This document shows, piece after piece, positions 1 to 11,066 of a stretch of DNA of 64,000 nucleotides (its first letter is position 1; every line of letters begins with the position of its first letter). This stretch comes from Circinella umbellata. Taxonomy: Eukaryota; Mucoromycota; Mucoromycetes; Mucorales; Lichtheimiaceae. A program made the position numbers and the translations under genes. Location: contig JAIWNF010000090.1 of NCBI GenBank assembly GCA_025093555.1, positions 1 to 64,000 of the forward strand. Direction: 5' to 3'. The notes beneath the pieces were generated by a model, which was not told where the DNA came from, made no database searches, and saw only the letters and a program-made list of their open reading frames with translations.

Positions 1-609
1 ATGTCAGATCCGTTGTAAATTTATATGACTAATCGCCGCACCTTAACGTTAATAGTAATAACCAGGATTCTTCGGTAGATGAAACACAATAAATTATGCC
101 ACAAGGGAAATGATTATAAAGAAGGTGAGGAAGTAAAATAAGAAACAAGTAGACTAATTGATAATTCCGTTGATAAGTTCGTTTATTCGTTAATTGATAA
201 TTAGATAGATAGATAGTTCAATTGATCAGTTCGTTGATAAGTTGGTTCGTTCCTTGATTCTTTTCTTTTTATTATTATTATTTTGAATGGTATTTATATA
301 AAAACAAAAATAAAAATAATAATATTTTCAAATAAGAATATGAAACGATAATATTATTAAATAATAGTATTATGCAAAACCGCATGATCGTTATCATGCT
401 AATATTAAGAAATAACGAAATCAAATAAATTAAAACAGAATATTGATCAATATGATCAATGAGAGGCAATACAAAAATAATAAATTATAGATCATTAAAA
501 TGATCTTCCATAATATCGTAAAAGAGAACAATATTAAAAATGGGAGGAAACGTGGAAGGTAATAATAATAAATAAGATAAAACGTGGATAGGGGAGCAAA
601 AGGGAATAA
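1..609. other. AT-rich intergenic DNA, no gene seen
   Basis: Very AT-rich sequence without a convincing coding frame. It holds short irregular repeats of a TTGATAAGTT / TTCGTT type around 160-260 and a small GATA run near 203-215. The only long open frame here is hydrophobic and AT-driven and I do not accept it. Confidence 0.6.
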
Positions 610-733
610 CGGGTAAATACGTTAGGCAGAAGTATTTACCCGGCGACGACCCGGATTCCTGGGTTGGAATCGTCGCTTCGCCGTCACGTTTGAAGCTGAC
701 GCGGAACTAGGAGTAAAACCCGCTTCAGACGCG
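610..733. other. GC-rich triple-hairpin segment upstream of tRNA-Ala
   Basis: Three hairpins follow one another in a GC-rich island inside AT-rich DNA. Hairpin 1 is a perfect 11-bp stem (610-620 with 632-642, loop 11 nt). Hairpin 2 pairs GCGACG (643-648) with CGTCGC (671-676) and ATTCC (55-59 of the 600s) with GGAAT (666-670). Hairpin 3 pairs 687-696 with 722-731 (10 bp, one G-T). The tRNA begins 14 bases downstream. It could be a structured non-coding RNA, part of a tRNA-linked SINE, or a chance remnant. I recognise no RNA family. The pairings are seen directly; any function is inference. Confidence 0.4.
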
Positions 734-746
734 ACATAAACATATC

Positions 747-819
747 GGGGATGTAGCTCAAATGGTAGAGCGCTCGCTTAGCATGCGAGAGGTACAGAGA
801 TCGATACTCTGCTTCTCCA
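747..819 (+). tRNA. tRNA-Ala (anticodon AGC)
   Basis: A 73-nt cloverleaf can be drawn. The acceptor is GGGGATG / CTTCTCC, the D stem GCTC/GAGC, and the anticodon stem CTCGC/GCGAG carries loop TTAGCAT, giving anticodon AGC at 780-782. The T stem is CAGAG/CTCTG with loop ATCGATA. The discriminator is A73. The acceptor has the G3:U70 wobble pair that is the classical alanine identity element. There is a U6:U67 mismatch, and the B box (GATCGATAC) departs from the usual GGTTCGANTCC, so the gene may be weakened or a pseudogene. No intron is present, and the CCA end is not encoded, as expected for a eukaryotic nuclear gene. Confidence 0.88.
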
Positions 820-1126
820 GTTAATTTAACTTCTAAATAATTAGAAGATATAATATTTTTTGATTTTTGTTATGTTGTATTTGTTGTAATATTTTTGGCG
901 GATCAATACTGTCGTATTTTTTATTGATAAAACCACGGAGAGATAATCACAAAGAGAGAATATAAATATGATAGATAATATAAACACGAAGAATAATATA
1001 ACCACACAGGTAGATATAACCACACAGGAAAATACCACAAAGATAGAGAATAGAATATAGGGTAGATAAAAGATATCCTTTTTTATTTAATAAAATAATC
1101 CACTATTTATATATTTTCTAAAACTA

Positions 1127-1270
1127 CTGCGGATGCATACAATAATGATAATAATAATAATAATGTCACTGCGGATGATAATGATGAGTAATAAATAATA
1201 ATAATAATAATGTTACTGCGGATGATAATGATGAGTGATAAATAATAATAATATTACTGCGGATGATAGT
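1127..1270. repeat. Imperfect tandem repeat (ACTGCGGATG plus ATA run)
   Basis: ACTGCGGATG recurs at 1127, 1168, 1215 and 1256, each followed by a GATAATGATGAG-like stretch and an (ATA)n run, giving periods of about 41-47 bases. It lies in otherwise unannotated AT-rich DNA. Confidence 0.75.
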
Positions 1271-4200
1271 GCTAAACAATAACAGAGAAATAAAAGAGAG
1301 CCGCAGTAAAAGAAGTATATTCGGTATTAAAATTAACCGATTAATAATTACGACAATACCATAGCCAATAGAAATAGAATAGAACAAAAGATAATTATTA
1401 AAGAATAAATTATAAGTTGAAAGATAATGTTTTTATTATATGAAATGTAAAGGGTATTTATATATTTTCTAAACTATTAATAAGATATGATAAACTAATA
1501 ATGATAATATACGTGTTCATGACTGAGGGTTGACTACGTGTTCGAATGATTGTTATGATGATGTAACAGTGATATGGATTAACTACGTGGCAATATAAAA
1601 ATAAAATACGTTTACAAAAGAAGTATCACAAATGGATAAAAAAGGAAAAGTAGAGTTACTGCTATTTATGGCTACGACAAGTATGTCATATTATGTCATG
1701 TCGTAATTATTATTAATCGGTTATTCTTAATACTGATTATAACAACTCTTTTACTACGGCTCTCTTTTTAGTCTTTATCATAACCACAGTAATATCATTA
1801 TTATTATTAGCTATTATTATTAAAACCCAAAGTCTCCTGAGGTCACCAAATAAGTTCTTTTTTTTATTTTTGTTATCATATTTCTCATTATTCCTTATAA
1901 ATCATCTAATTCAAACAGTCATTTATATAATATTTCCATCCTCTTATCCTTATAGCAGTTGCCAAACAATCGTCTTCTAATGTTTAACGAAAAAAGAGAT
2001 AAATTAACGCATTGCTAGTAATATAATTGACCATTAATCAATAGTTACAAAGAAAATCTAATAGCAGAAGCATGGATACTATCAGAAATAATAACAGTAA
2101 TAACTATTGTTATTATCATCATACGTGATCAATAAATAGTGAATTCCATAAATTTATCAACAAAATAATGTATATATTTCGTATGTTCTGGTAAAGCCAT
2201 ATTGAAAGTGATCTAAGGGAGCAATATATACTGTATTTCGCTATGTTAAAGTAAAAAAAAAGTAACATGATTTCATTAATCAAATAGTGCGATGTCATAC
2301 GGTATAAAAGAATACTGGGTGTTATGTAGAGATAAATAGTATTTCAGTGATGAACAAGAGTAAAATAGATTTGTGAACATCAAATGCATAATCGGATAGA
2401 TAAAGATGTGTTCGTCATTATAAAAGTTGTAAGATTGTGATAACGTGTCATAACAAAAAAAAGGTTTGAGATTATTAAATTATCTGGTATTTGATTGCTT
2501 GTGTATATAATTATATGTGTTAATGATTAGTAGATGTAAGAATAAATATTGAAATCTAGAAGGAACTAAGGGGTGGAGTATATAGGCTGATGTAGGAAGG
2601 TGAAAATAGAAAAGAGAAAAGAAACGTAAATAATGATAACAGAAAAAAAATCAACCAGGAAATAAAAAAGAATAAGCTTAGCTTATCATTGGTGTAGGTT
2701 TGTAATATGAAAATGAAGTGATATTAAAGCGTGATAAAAATAAAAGTGCTGTTATTACAACTAATTCCTTTGATGACCCATATAAACACATTACAAATAA
2801 TTATTTCATAATAATAACACCATTATCTAAGGGAAAAAAATACGCATAAAAAAATAACTATATCCACATAATACTTTATTGATAATATTGCATAAACAAC
2901 TCCTACATCAATAATAATAACTCGTGTATTATCCAATATCTATAACAATTATTTGTTTTACCATCGTTGACAAAATCAAGTCATAAGTTCTATATACTCA
3001 AATATAAAAAATATTATACAACAGCATAATAGCAACTTGGAAGATGCATAATATATATATAAAAAAGAGATAATACTTATCAATTATCATTATTGTATAT
3101 GATAAAAACTTGAATTCATTGATTGTGTTAGAGATAATAATATCTGCCAAGTGACGCAAGGTGTATTGGTAATAAAAATCAATAGCTAACAGTTCCTGTG
3201 AACGTATGATTATTCAGGTATGAAAAAGGTTATTTCCATCAACAAGTTGAGGATAAATAGTCATGTACATGCCAGAATTGGAACAGTAGTATAGTTTAAT
3301 TGACACTGACGATGGCACCTGCGAGCCAAGGAGGACTATTGAGGAAAATCCAATGACAGTGAACCTTGATCAAAAACAAAGGCCAGCAGTAGACTCATTA
3401 CAGTTTTGAAAAGATCGTGAGGAAGCTGCTGATGGAATTAAAGATGGTAATTGACCATGCCAGCGAGTTCAGTATCAAGTGAGTTCTGTTTCTCTTGAGC
3501 GGCCTAATTCATACCAACTCAACTAAACACATTGGAGTCGAATGCTTTGAAGGAATTTGTCCTGATTGATTCATAAATGGGATTAAAAGCTCATTGTCGT
3601 GGTGAATCTAACAATGTTGAAAGAAGAGCTGAAACAAGAAAAGATAAATAATAATAAGTAATTTAATTGATTTGCATATAGTTGAATGGAACTTGGGAGA
3701 GCAGATCATTGTACAAAAGCCAAAAAAAAAGTTTCTCACTTTTAGTTTACCCCGACATATATATATACATGCGCACATATATATAGTAAGTACCTTCCTT
3801 TTTTTTTCTTTTCTTCCTTCCCTATTTATTTTTTTATACACAGGATCCCCTTTTTCTTCCGCACTCTCTATTTCCTTTTGCTGTCTACTTCTTTAACTTT
3901 CCTTTTTCCTTTCCTCACTTTACTTTCCTTTATCACTTTTATCAATGGTTTTCATTACTAGTAATTTTTCTTATAATAAAACTTATACTCATATATTATT
4001 TCCTGCAAAATATTGCTTACTTTATATGCTATACCTTGATGAATGCGGACTTTTATTAATATTATTGGCTAACTATAGGAGTAAAGTAAAGCACTGTAAA
4101 AGTCTCTTTAGTCTCCTACAAAAAAAAAAGTAAAGCACTGCTTTGACGATCAATATAAAATAAACTATTATGTTCCTTCATATTCATTAACTTGCCATTA

Positions 4201-4349
4201 CTCTTTATTTTGCATCCTTAACTTGTTTTTTTGCTTAGAAATCGCATAACTGTGCTGTGACATATGCATTTACTATCTTAATCATAATTACATGCAAATA
4301 AAAAAAGTACCATCTTGAACATCTTGCTACTCACTACACATTAACCACT
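1271..4349. other. AT-rich intergenic DNA with one possible coding relic
   Basis: No convincing gene. On the plus strand around 3300-3412 a roughly 37-codon stretch reads with normal-looking composition (contains GTCEPRRTIEENPM) before a stop. It may be a fragment of a decayed transposon or gene, but I recognise no family. A second patch at about 3420-3590 is less AT-rich and has no long frame. The remainder is ATA/TAA-rich. Confidence 0.5.
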
Positions 4350-4368
4350 ATCCGATCCGATCCGTGAA
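4350..4368. repeat. Left inverted copy of ATCCGATCCG repeat
   Basis: The 19 bases here are the exact reverse complement of 6809-6827. The pair brackets about 2.4 kb that contains the C-terminal half of the Crypton-like recombinase. It may be a terminal or subterminal inverted repeat of the element, or an independent foldback repeat. Confidence 0.6.
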
Positions 4369-5488
4369 TAACCCTACCCAAGGTGAGGTGAAGACATTTA
4401 ATTAATCGACACAATTGTTTCTGATTCACAGTATATATAGATATATAAGGAAGAATCCAGATAAAAGTTTTTGTTGAATGAAATATATGATGGAAGCTAT
4501 TATTTTATAATAGTTTCCAACTACTAATAATTTTATGCCCTCCTTTTTCTTCATATGTATATACTGATTCACACAAAACCAAACGACTTGACAATGTATT
4601 CACTTCATTAAGCTAGACAAATTATTATTTTATGTGTATATAGGAGCGCAGAAAAAAGGAAAAATAACTGATGTTTTAGTTAATCTATTGTAGCGATAAA
4701 CTGATAATCACTAAATTAATAATAATGAAGCTAATACTAATAGCTTCTTGTTTGTATATGAATTAGATTGACTATAAAAATAAATCAAACTTGATTATAT
4801 TAGAAGGTGATAATTACGGTGTGGTAATGAGAAAAATATTCAGTGAACTGTAGGCATTATATTATGGAATGATCATTACTGGTTTGTACTCACTATATAT
4901 TACCATATTTCATCCGATAATGTTATTTGTTGCTATTATTCATTATTACCACATTATTACCATCAATACTCCCTATACATTTTTGATTGATCTCAAACTA
5001 TCTAACGTCAACTACATGAATTATTTATGATTTTGATAGATGGTGAATTTATTAATATTGTACGATCACCATTACTATGACAGCATCACCACAACAACCT
5101 AATAATGCGTCAACTTCTACAACTATTAAATTATAACTATAATATGCTGGTAGATAAGGTTTGTTATTAGTTTAATGGATTGTATATTAAAAAAACAATA
5201 ATGAATTATCACTATCATATTTTATAAGTTGCACTTTTATTTATAGTTAGTAGAAAACATGAGATATGGACACCTTAAATTAGTAGATAATGAGTATGAT
5301 ATTAATGAATGGGTTTAAATAATATCTGTAAAAGGACATGGACAATTATTACGTGAGTTAATAGAGCAAAGAGAATGAGAAGTTGTCACATTAAATAAAT
5401 ATTCTACCTTTTATATATCGAAAATAAATTTATTAGTTTTCATATCTTTAATGAAAAAAATATTATTTTCCTTTTTTTTACGATACCA

Positions 5489-6699
5489 TTATTCTTTCTT
5501 ATTAATGTTGTTGATGATTTTGTTGAGTTTATCCAATGATAAACGGTAAGTGAAATTTTTTTCGAAAATATTAATGATATATTGTTTTGCCTGGTCGCAA
5601 TTCAAGTCTTCTTGAATTATTGAATGGTGTGCTGTTTGAGCATGCTCCATAATCAGCGAACGGCTTGTGCGTGTTCTAGTAAAGAAAAAAAGGAAGCAAT
5701 TATATTTCAATAGTTTAGGATGAAGTTTTTTGAAATGATAAATTGTATGTACTGTATTCAGTTTTTTCTTCAAATAAAGCTTACTTGTTACACTGATTAC
5801 ACACGTATCGGTTTCGACGTCGTGTTGTATTTTCCTCGATCCACGTTGTGGAGAACGAATGCATTCCTGGGTTGGAGTTTGTTCTCCAACCTTCGAAATT
5901 GGAATTACCTAAGGATTTCCAAAGGTGACGTGCCAGGGCAACAACACCTGAATAGACAAGCAAAGTGTCCCTACATAGAGGACACAGCAGCTTTCCAAGA
6001 TTCTCTTGCAGATTCAATAAGCTTATTATGTATTTTGCTCGCTCGTCATCTAGTGATCTTGTTGTAACGCTGCTGTTACTGCTGGCGTTGCTACTGCTGC
6101 TGGTGCTGTTACTTTTTGTTGCCCAATTGGGTTTTACAATATTTCCTTGATCGTCTATACGAATACTATTCTGTAATTCGTCAAATGCTTTCTTCCTTTT
6201 ATTATGTAAGAGCTTGCATCTCACATTATCTTTTTCGTATTTATATTTTGCTTTGAGAACGGTGATGCTCGGATCATTGTTGTCTTCAGCTTCTTTGAAC
6301 ATTTCTAGAGCAGAAAGTACCTTAGGATCGCTCTTGATTTTTTTCGACTCTTCTTTATCAAGTTTTAACATGTTCAGACGTTCTATTCTGAACTCAATTG
6401 GCGCATCCATTATGGATGTACCATATACTTCTTCGACCTTGCGGTCTAGGTGAAGTTTTGTTTGATCAACATTTCGCATTTGTGAAGAATACGATGTCCA
6501 ATAGGTGTTGGAGGAAACCTCATGGCCGGCTAGTTGTCGAATCTGATGTGGGTCCATGTGTGCCTGTTCTCCACTTTGAAGCACACCGCGTCTATATGCA
6601 TACGGTGTAATGTCAGGCGGAAGACCACAAAGCCGTACCACATTATTAAAAAAATCACCAAGATTCTGCGTGGAGGCAGGCTCATTAGATAGCGTTCTT
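5489..6699 (-). pseudogene. Crypton-type tyrosine recombinase, C-terminal half
   Basis: Two minus-strand exons. The first opens at a likely splice acceptor (TTATAG at 6700 or AAG at 6697) and runs to 5782. A perfect donor GTAAGC follows, and the acceptor TTTACTAG leads to the last exon, which ends at a TAA at 5489. The protein has the second half of a tyrosine recombinase catalytic domain: YAYRRG (Arg of the tetrad), QIRQLAGHE (the R/H box) and a following SYSS region. Downstream is a Ser/Asn-rich linker and Cys/His clusters, including a C-x2-C-x12-H-x4-H finger created by the splice. The gene lacks its first catalytic Arg and N-terminus, which lie on the same strand at 8645-9182, separated by about 1.9 kb of non-coding DNA. 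The closest families from memory are fungal Crypton/Ndc10_II and DUF3435 recombinases; I cannot decide between them. Confidence 0.65.
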
Positions 6700-6808
6700 C
6701 TATAATGTAACAAGTAAAAATGTATAATTAACGTTTATTTATTTTTGATCATTATATAAAAACACTTTTTAATAATAAAAGCAATGTTATTACTTATTTG
6801 TAGCATTC

Positions 6809-6870
6809 TTCACGGATCGGATCGGATCGGATACGGATGCTCGGATGCGGATGCGGATGCGGATCGGATG
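6809..6870. repeat. GGATCGG / GGATGC array, right copy
   Basis: An array of GGATCG units passing into GGATGC units. Its first 19 bases are the inverted copy of 4350-4368. Its end (GCGGATGCGGATGCGGATCGGATG) also resembles, in direct orientation, the array at 8589-8630. It sits just upstream (minus-strand sense) of the recombinase C-terminal exon. Confidence 0.75.
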
Positions 6871-8553
6871 GGTAGATGAAGTGTGTATGTATATTTTTTT
6901 TGGCAGAAATACAGTCGAAGTAGGAAGAGCCGTCGTATTGTAGTGAATCAAAGAAAAGAGTGAAATAATCTATAATAAGTTTTGATTTGGAATGTAAAAA
7001 AAGGTATTGGATATTGTAAAAATTGTTATCGTGATTGATTTGTCTTTTCGTATATAAGTATAATATAGCGCAATTGGTTTAGATTGGTTCAGAATAAATA
7101 TTGTACTTCAAACTGGTTCAAAGAAACAAAATAGAAGCATATTTTAATAAACGATGGCAATTGTAGAAAAGTACATGGTAATTTTTATTATAAATATAAA
7201 AATAAAATAAATAAATCCATAATGTAAAAGATAATATAGTAGATGAAAGTTTTTTATGAAGAGAAATATAAAAAATAGGGAAAAGAATACTTTTTGTTAA
7301 AAAAGCCGAAATTATCAATATTAAGTGCGCGTGCGCGTGCGTATATAGTATGGCTGTGTGTTGAAAAAAAAAACTATGTGTGACAGCAAAAAAAAAAGAG
7401 AAAACCAAGCTTCTTCAATCAAATCTTCGTTACTCCATTTAACACAGTTATCTTTTTTAATAATAGAAAATAATGATCCCAAATGAAACAACTAAGTTTG
7501 GTAGTCTTTTTTTTTATTATATTATTTTAATCACTCATCATCGTATCTATTTTACACACGAACGGACATGTTCAATAACGCCAATAAGCATCTATTAGCT
7601 TAACGATTACAATATTACATCTTTGCTCTACTAACTATTGTGGATTGAGTTTATAGACAAATATATTCTTTACAACAATCTACTTATTTACCAATGGATT
7701 TTAACAAATATTTTATTTAATCTTGGTCAATAAAACTATCTAATATACACATTGATAACCCTACAAAACAACTAGCATTACTCAATTTTATTATCAAAGC
7801 TCCTTCTTTTTTGTATATCCCTATCTTTGACATAATTGCTTTTATATAACTGGACATTGTGCTTGACGATTGGTAAGTGGTACTACTCTTTCTTTTTACA
7901 CACATACTCTTTCTCCGAATTATATTACTATAATGTATTTGTTTACTAATGGTGGTAGTATTTTATTTTATTTTTGTTTGAGTAGATTTTATAACTTATG
8001 CAAATAATCATTGAAAAAAAAGTGCTGCGGATATGGGTTGATATTACGCTTTATATACTTGGATTTGGATGATGAATATTTGGATGATGAACATTTGGAC
8101 TGTACAAAATAGAGAGAGTATTGGGGTTTATAATTATATTATATCTATCACTATGGTAATACAAATATCAAATAAACTATTCTAGATGTCTTCTTCAACA
8201 ATGGTTATTTTTTTTATTTGCTATTCTTTGTTTTGGAAAGGGACAAATATTAGTATTATTATGAAATAATATAGGAAATGTTGTGACATAAATAATTTGA
8301 GGAATAATATGTTATAAGAAATATAATGAATAGGGATCAAGTAATAACATTTCAACATCTTTAGGATTAGATCATTTCAAAAAGTTTGATGAATCTTCGA
8401 GTTGATAAAATAATATTTGTCACATTTATTGACTTGCTACACTTATATTAAAAATGCGACACACTTTTTCAATCTAATATTTTTATGTTTTTTTTATAAA
8501 CACCTATAAAAAAACCCATTACCACTTTCAATCTTTCGGATGACCGCATCATC
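6871..8553. other. Non-coding AT-rich DNA splitting the recombinase gene
   Basis: About 1.7 kb without a believable reading frame on either strand, lying between the two recombinase fragments and bounded on each side by GGATG-type arrays. It contains poly-T/poly-A tracts and a short GCGCGTGCGC purine-pyrimidine alternation near 7325. It may be an insertion into the recombinase gene or the remains of its missing middle exons. Confidence 0.5.
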
Positions 8554-8633
8554 AGATCGGATGATACACCCATCCGCATCCGAACTTGCGGATGCGGATG
8601 CGGATGCAGATCGGATGAGCGGATGTCGGATGA
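8554..8633. repeat. Foldback GGATG repeat inside the recombinase relic
   Basis: CATCCGCATCCG (8571-8582) and CGGATGCGGATG (8589-8600) form a perfect 12-bp inverted repeat with loop AACTTG, flanked by AGATCGGATGA-type units on both sides. It begins about where the recombinase N-terminal frame loses its similarity pattern, so it is probably an insertion or expansion in the exon. Confidence 0.75.
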
Positions 8634-8644
8634 GATGAAGAACG

Positions 8645-9182
8645 CTACTTCTGATCCCATTTTCTCGATCATAGTCACTGAGAAAATTCTTAACAAGAGT
8701 ATCACGAGCTGGTAGATTTGTGTTACCAAGTACAGCAGCCTGGATAGTTTGCAATGCTCCAATGGCCTTGGCATACCCCACTAAAGATTCTTTCCCTAAT
8801 CGCTTAGCACTGCCATCTGGTAGTTTACGTCTTTTATTTTTAATTATTGCTGGTTCTTGACTCTTCTTTCAAAAAAGCAACAAGTTTTGCTTCACTGACC
8901 ATGTTTATATCTTCAAACTCTTGTTTGGCACACCACACCTATATAATTATATCATACAAAAAAAATATCATAGAAAAATGCATAAATTATCATGTAGTAA
9001 ATTATTTGATATTATAAAAATGGTTATTGAAAACTATAACAAACCTCCCAGTGGGCTTGACGCAATTTATACATTCTTTTGGTATTTGAAGATAAGTTTT
9101 CAAGGTGCTTCTCCATAGCCTCCTTGACTTCTTTTTCAAGATATGATTGATCGCACTTGTTGATGGTTGAAGATGAAGACAT
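8645..9182 (-). pseudogene. Crypton-type tyrosine recombinase, N-terminal fragment
   Basis: Exon 1 starts with ATG at 9182 (MSSSS...), reads through SSNTKRMYKLRQAHWE and ends at 9045 before a GTTTGT donor. The acceptor ATATAG precedes exon 2 at 8938, which continues VWCAKQEFEDINMVSEAKLVAFLKE. This is the usual layout of the N-terminal core-binding domain of Crypton/Ndc10-like recombinases. A one-base frame change then occurs near AAAGAAGAGTCA. After it the frame reads SQEPAII... to GYAKAIGALQTIQAA and LVKNFLSDYDRENG, and it ends at the GGATG foldback at about 8640. The frameshift plus the missing catalytic middle make this a pseudogene. It is on the same strand and in the right order to be the 5' part of the 5489-6699 fragment. 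Confidence 0.6.
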
Positions 9183-9239
9183 AATAAATTCAATTGAAGT
9201 AAATAAATAATATAAGAGAAAAGGCAAAAAAGAACTTTT

Positions 9240-10676
9240 TATTTTAATAGTTCTTTATATACAGAAGATTCCTATTAATTTCATAGGTGTCATATGGCAC
9301 ACGTGAATCCTTCATCTCAGATAATTAAAATATAAATTATAGGTAAAAACCACTAAAATAATCCTACATCAGTTGCTTTCTAAATACACAAATAATAATT
9401 CTACCACAATAACACTTTTTATACAATATACAAGAGTAATAATATAACATAATTTATTTATTAATAATCACATACTGTAGTACACAATTTAACATAATAT
9501 AACATCATCTACAAATACAGGAAAATATTTATATATAAAACTTACTTGTAATAGAAATAATGATCTTAATATTACTTTCATATAATAAAACACCTAAAAG
9601 ATTCTCACAAAATTTATTCTGTTATCATTTTTATACTTATCTTGTTTTCCTATTAAATTCATATCCATAACTACCACAATAGGTCCATTCTCCATTTTTT
9701 TGGTGAAAATAAGGGGCTATAAAAATTAACGGGTACTATGGATTTTTTTCATATATTGAATACTTCAGCTCACTACTGTATATCTTTTTTTTAATGTATT
9801 AAAATACGTATAAATTAATGAACTATTTCTACGTATGTGCTTGTTCTTAATGCATTTTTGTTACTATTTCTTTTTCTTATTTGACCATGTCTATATGTAA
9901 CTTTTTTTTAAAAAAAGCTATATATAGATCCAAGAGCTACAAAGATCATTTCTTATATAACACCATTTTTTAATTTTTTTTACATCTTTACTGTTATATA
10001 GAGAGTCCCTGTTAGTTTCAGAGAGACATTTTTTTCATTTTTTTCTGTGAAAATAAAGGGCTGTGAAAATTGATGGATACTATTTCAAAAAATGTGCATA
10101 TATTGAATACTTCAAGTCACTATTATCTTTTAAAATATCTAAATATTAATTAATGAATTAAATCTGTGCACTTGTTCTCTATGCGTTTTTGAAACACTCA
10201 ATTTTTTTATTTGAGCACATCCTTAACTATTTTTTTTTCATCAAAAGAGGAACTGATCTATCTAGTCCCAAGAGCTACAAGCATATTTATTTTCTTTTCA
10301 TCTCTAATGGCTATTATATATATTCTACTCTATATATATTAAAATGACATCAACCAAATCATACCTTAGCTTCTTGACAGCTGAGCAGTATGGTATGCTG
10401 GATGAGAAGATAGAAAAGACGTCACTTCTGAACCATAACAAATTGATCACTGGCAACAAAATAAAAATAAATGAGTTCAAGCTGTTTAAGACATGTAACA
10501 TTATTATGATATCCAAAGGGTTAACGTGAGAAAAATAACAATCAAATAAATATTGTATAGATTCCTACGTTTGAAAAAACATGTAACAGAGATAACAGAA
10601 AAAAATCAGTTCATTCTTTATAATAATCTAATTGTGATCCTTATACTTATCATATAAATAGTTTCTTTTAATTCTA
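9240..10676. repeat. Degenerate ~300-bp tandem repeat in AT-rich DNA
   Basis: The stretch around 9655-9953 and that around 10005-10290 are diverged copies in the same orientation. Anchors are GTGAAAATAAGGGGCTATAA at 9703 versus GTGAAAATAAAGGGCTGTGA at 10046, CATATATTGAATACTTCA in both, and CCAAGAGCTACAA near 9930 and 10267. No gene is visible. Short frames at 10325-10529 are AT-driven and rejected. Confidence 0.6.
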
Positions 10677-10830
10677 TCCATTAAGGATTCAATGCCGTTA
10701 GATACTATGTAAATAAAATAAAAGGGGATATGAAAATTTTATTATGTTATTTTTACCATTTCTTGATTTTTGGTGAAGTTAATGAGGTGTGAAAATTAAC
10801 AGATGTGAAACTAACGAGGATTCTCTGCAT
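10677..10830. repeat. Dispersed repeat, copy A
   Basis: Closely similar to 21049-21203 in the same orientation, sharing TTAAGGATTCAATG, TGAAAATTTTA, TTCTTGATTTTTGGTGAAGT-like sequence and TAACGAG(G/A)AT. It probably belongs to the same mobile family as the ~300-bp repeats just upstream, which share the GTGAAAATTAA motif. Confidence 0.8.
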
Positions 10831-10990
10831 ATTGAATTTATCAAATAAGACCCACACTGAGAAATACCATAGGTATTTTCAATAGTTTCTATGTCACGGC
10901 TGAAAAATACCAAGTATTTTTTCAGTCTAAGCTTCAATTATTTCAAGACCCAATTCCAATTTTTTGGACCTAAACCCAAAATACTTAACA

Positions 10991-11042
10991 AAATTAAATT
11001 ACTATTTACAGTATATTTAATTGTTAAGGATTGAATCCCTAT
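10991..11042. repeat. Direct repeat copy 1 flanking decayed gene exon
   Basis: About 50 bases (AAATTAAATTACTATTTACA... TTAATTGTTAAGGATTGAAT) recur with a few changes at 11794-11843. On the minus strand both copies read D-S-(I/V)-L-N-N-stop, so the repeat carries the end of a coding frame. The pair encloses the exon at 11067-11408. Confidence 0.65.
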
Positions 11043-11066
11043 GTTGGGCAAATTAAGTAGGAACTT

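Noticed and set aside
6689..8647. 11-bp GAAGAACGCTA inverted at 6689-6699 and 8637-8647, as a possible insertion footprint in the recombinase
   Set aside because: A match of this length is expected about once between two 2-kb stretches, so it is not evidence of an insertion mechanism.
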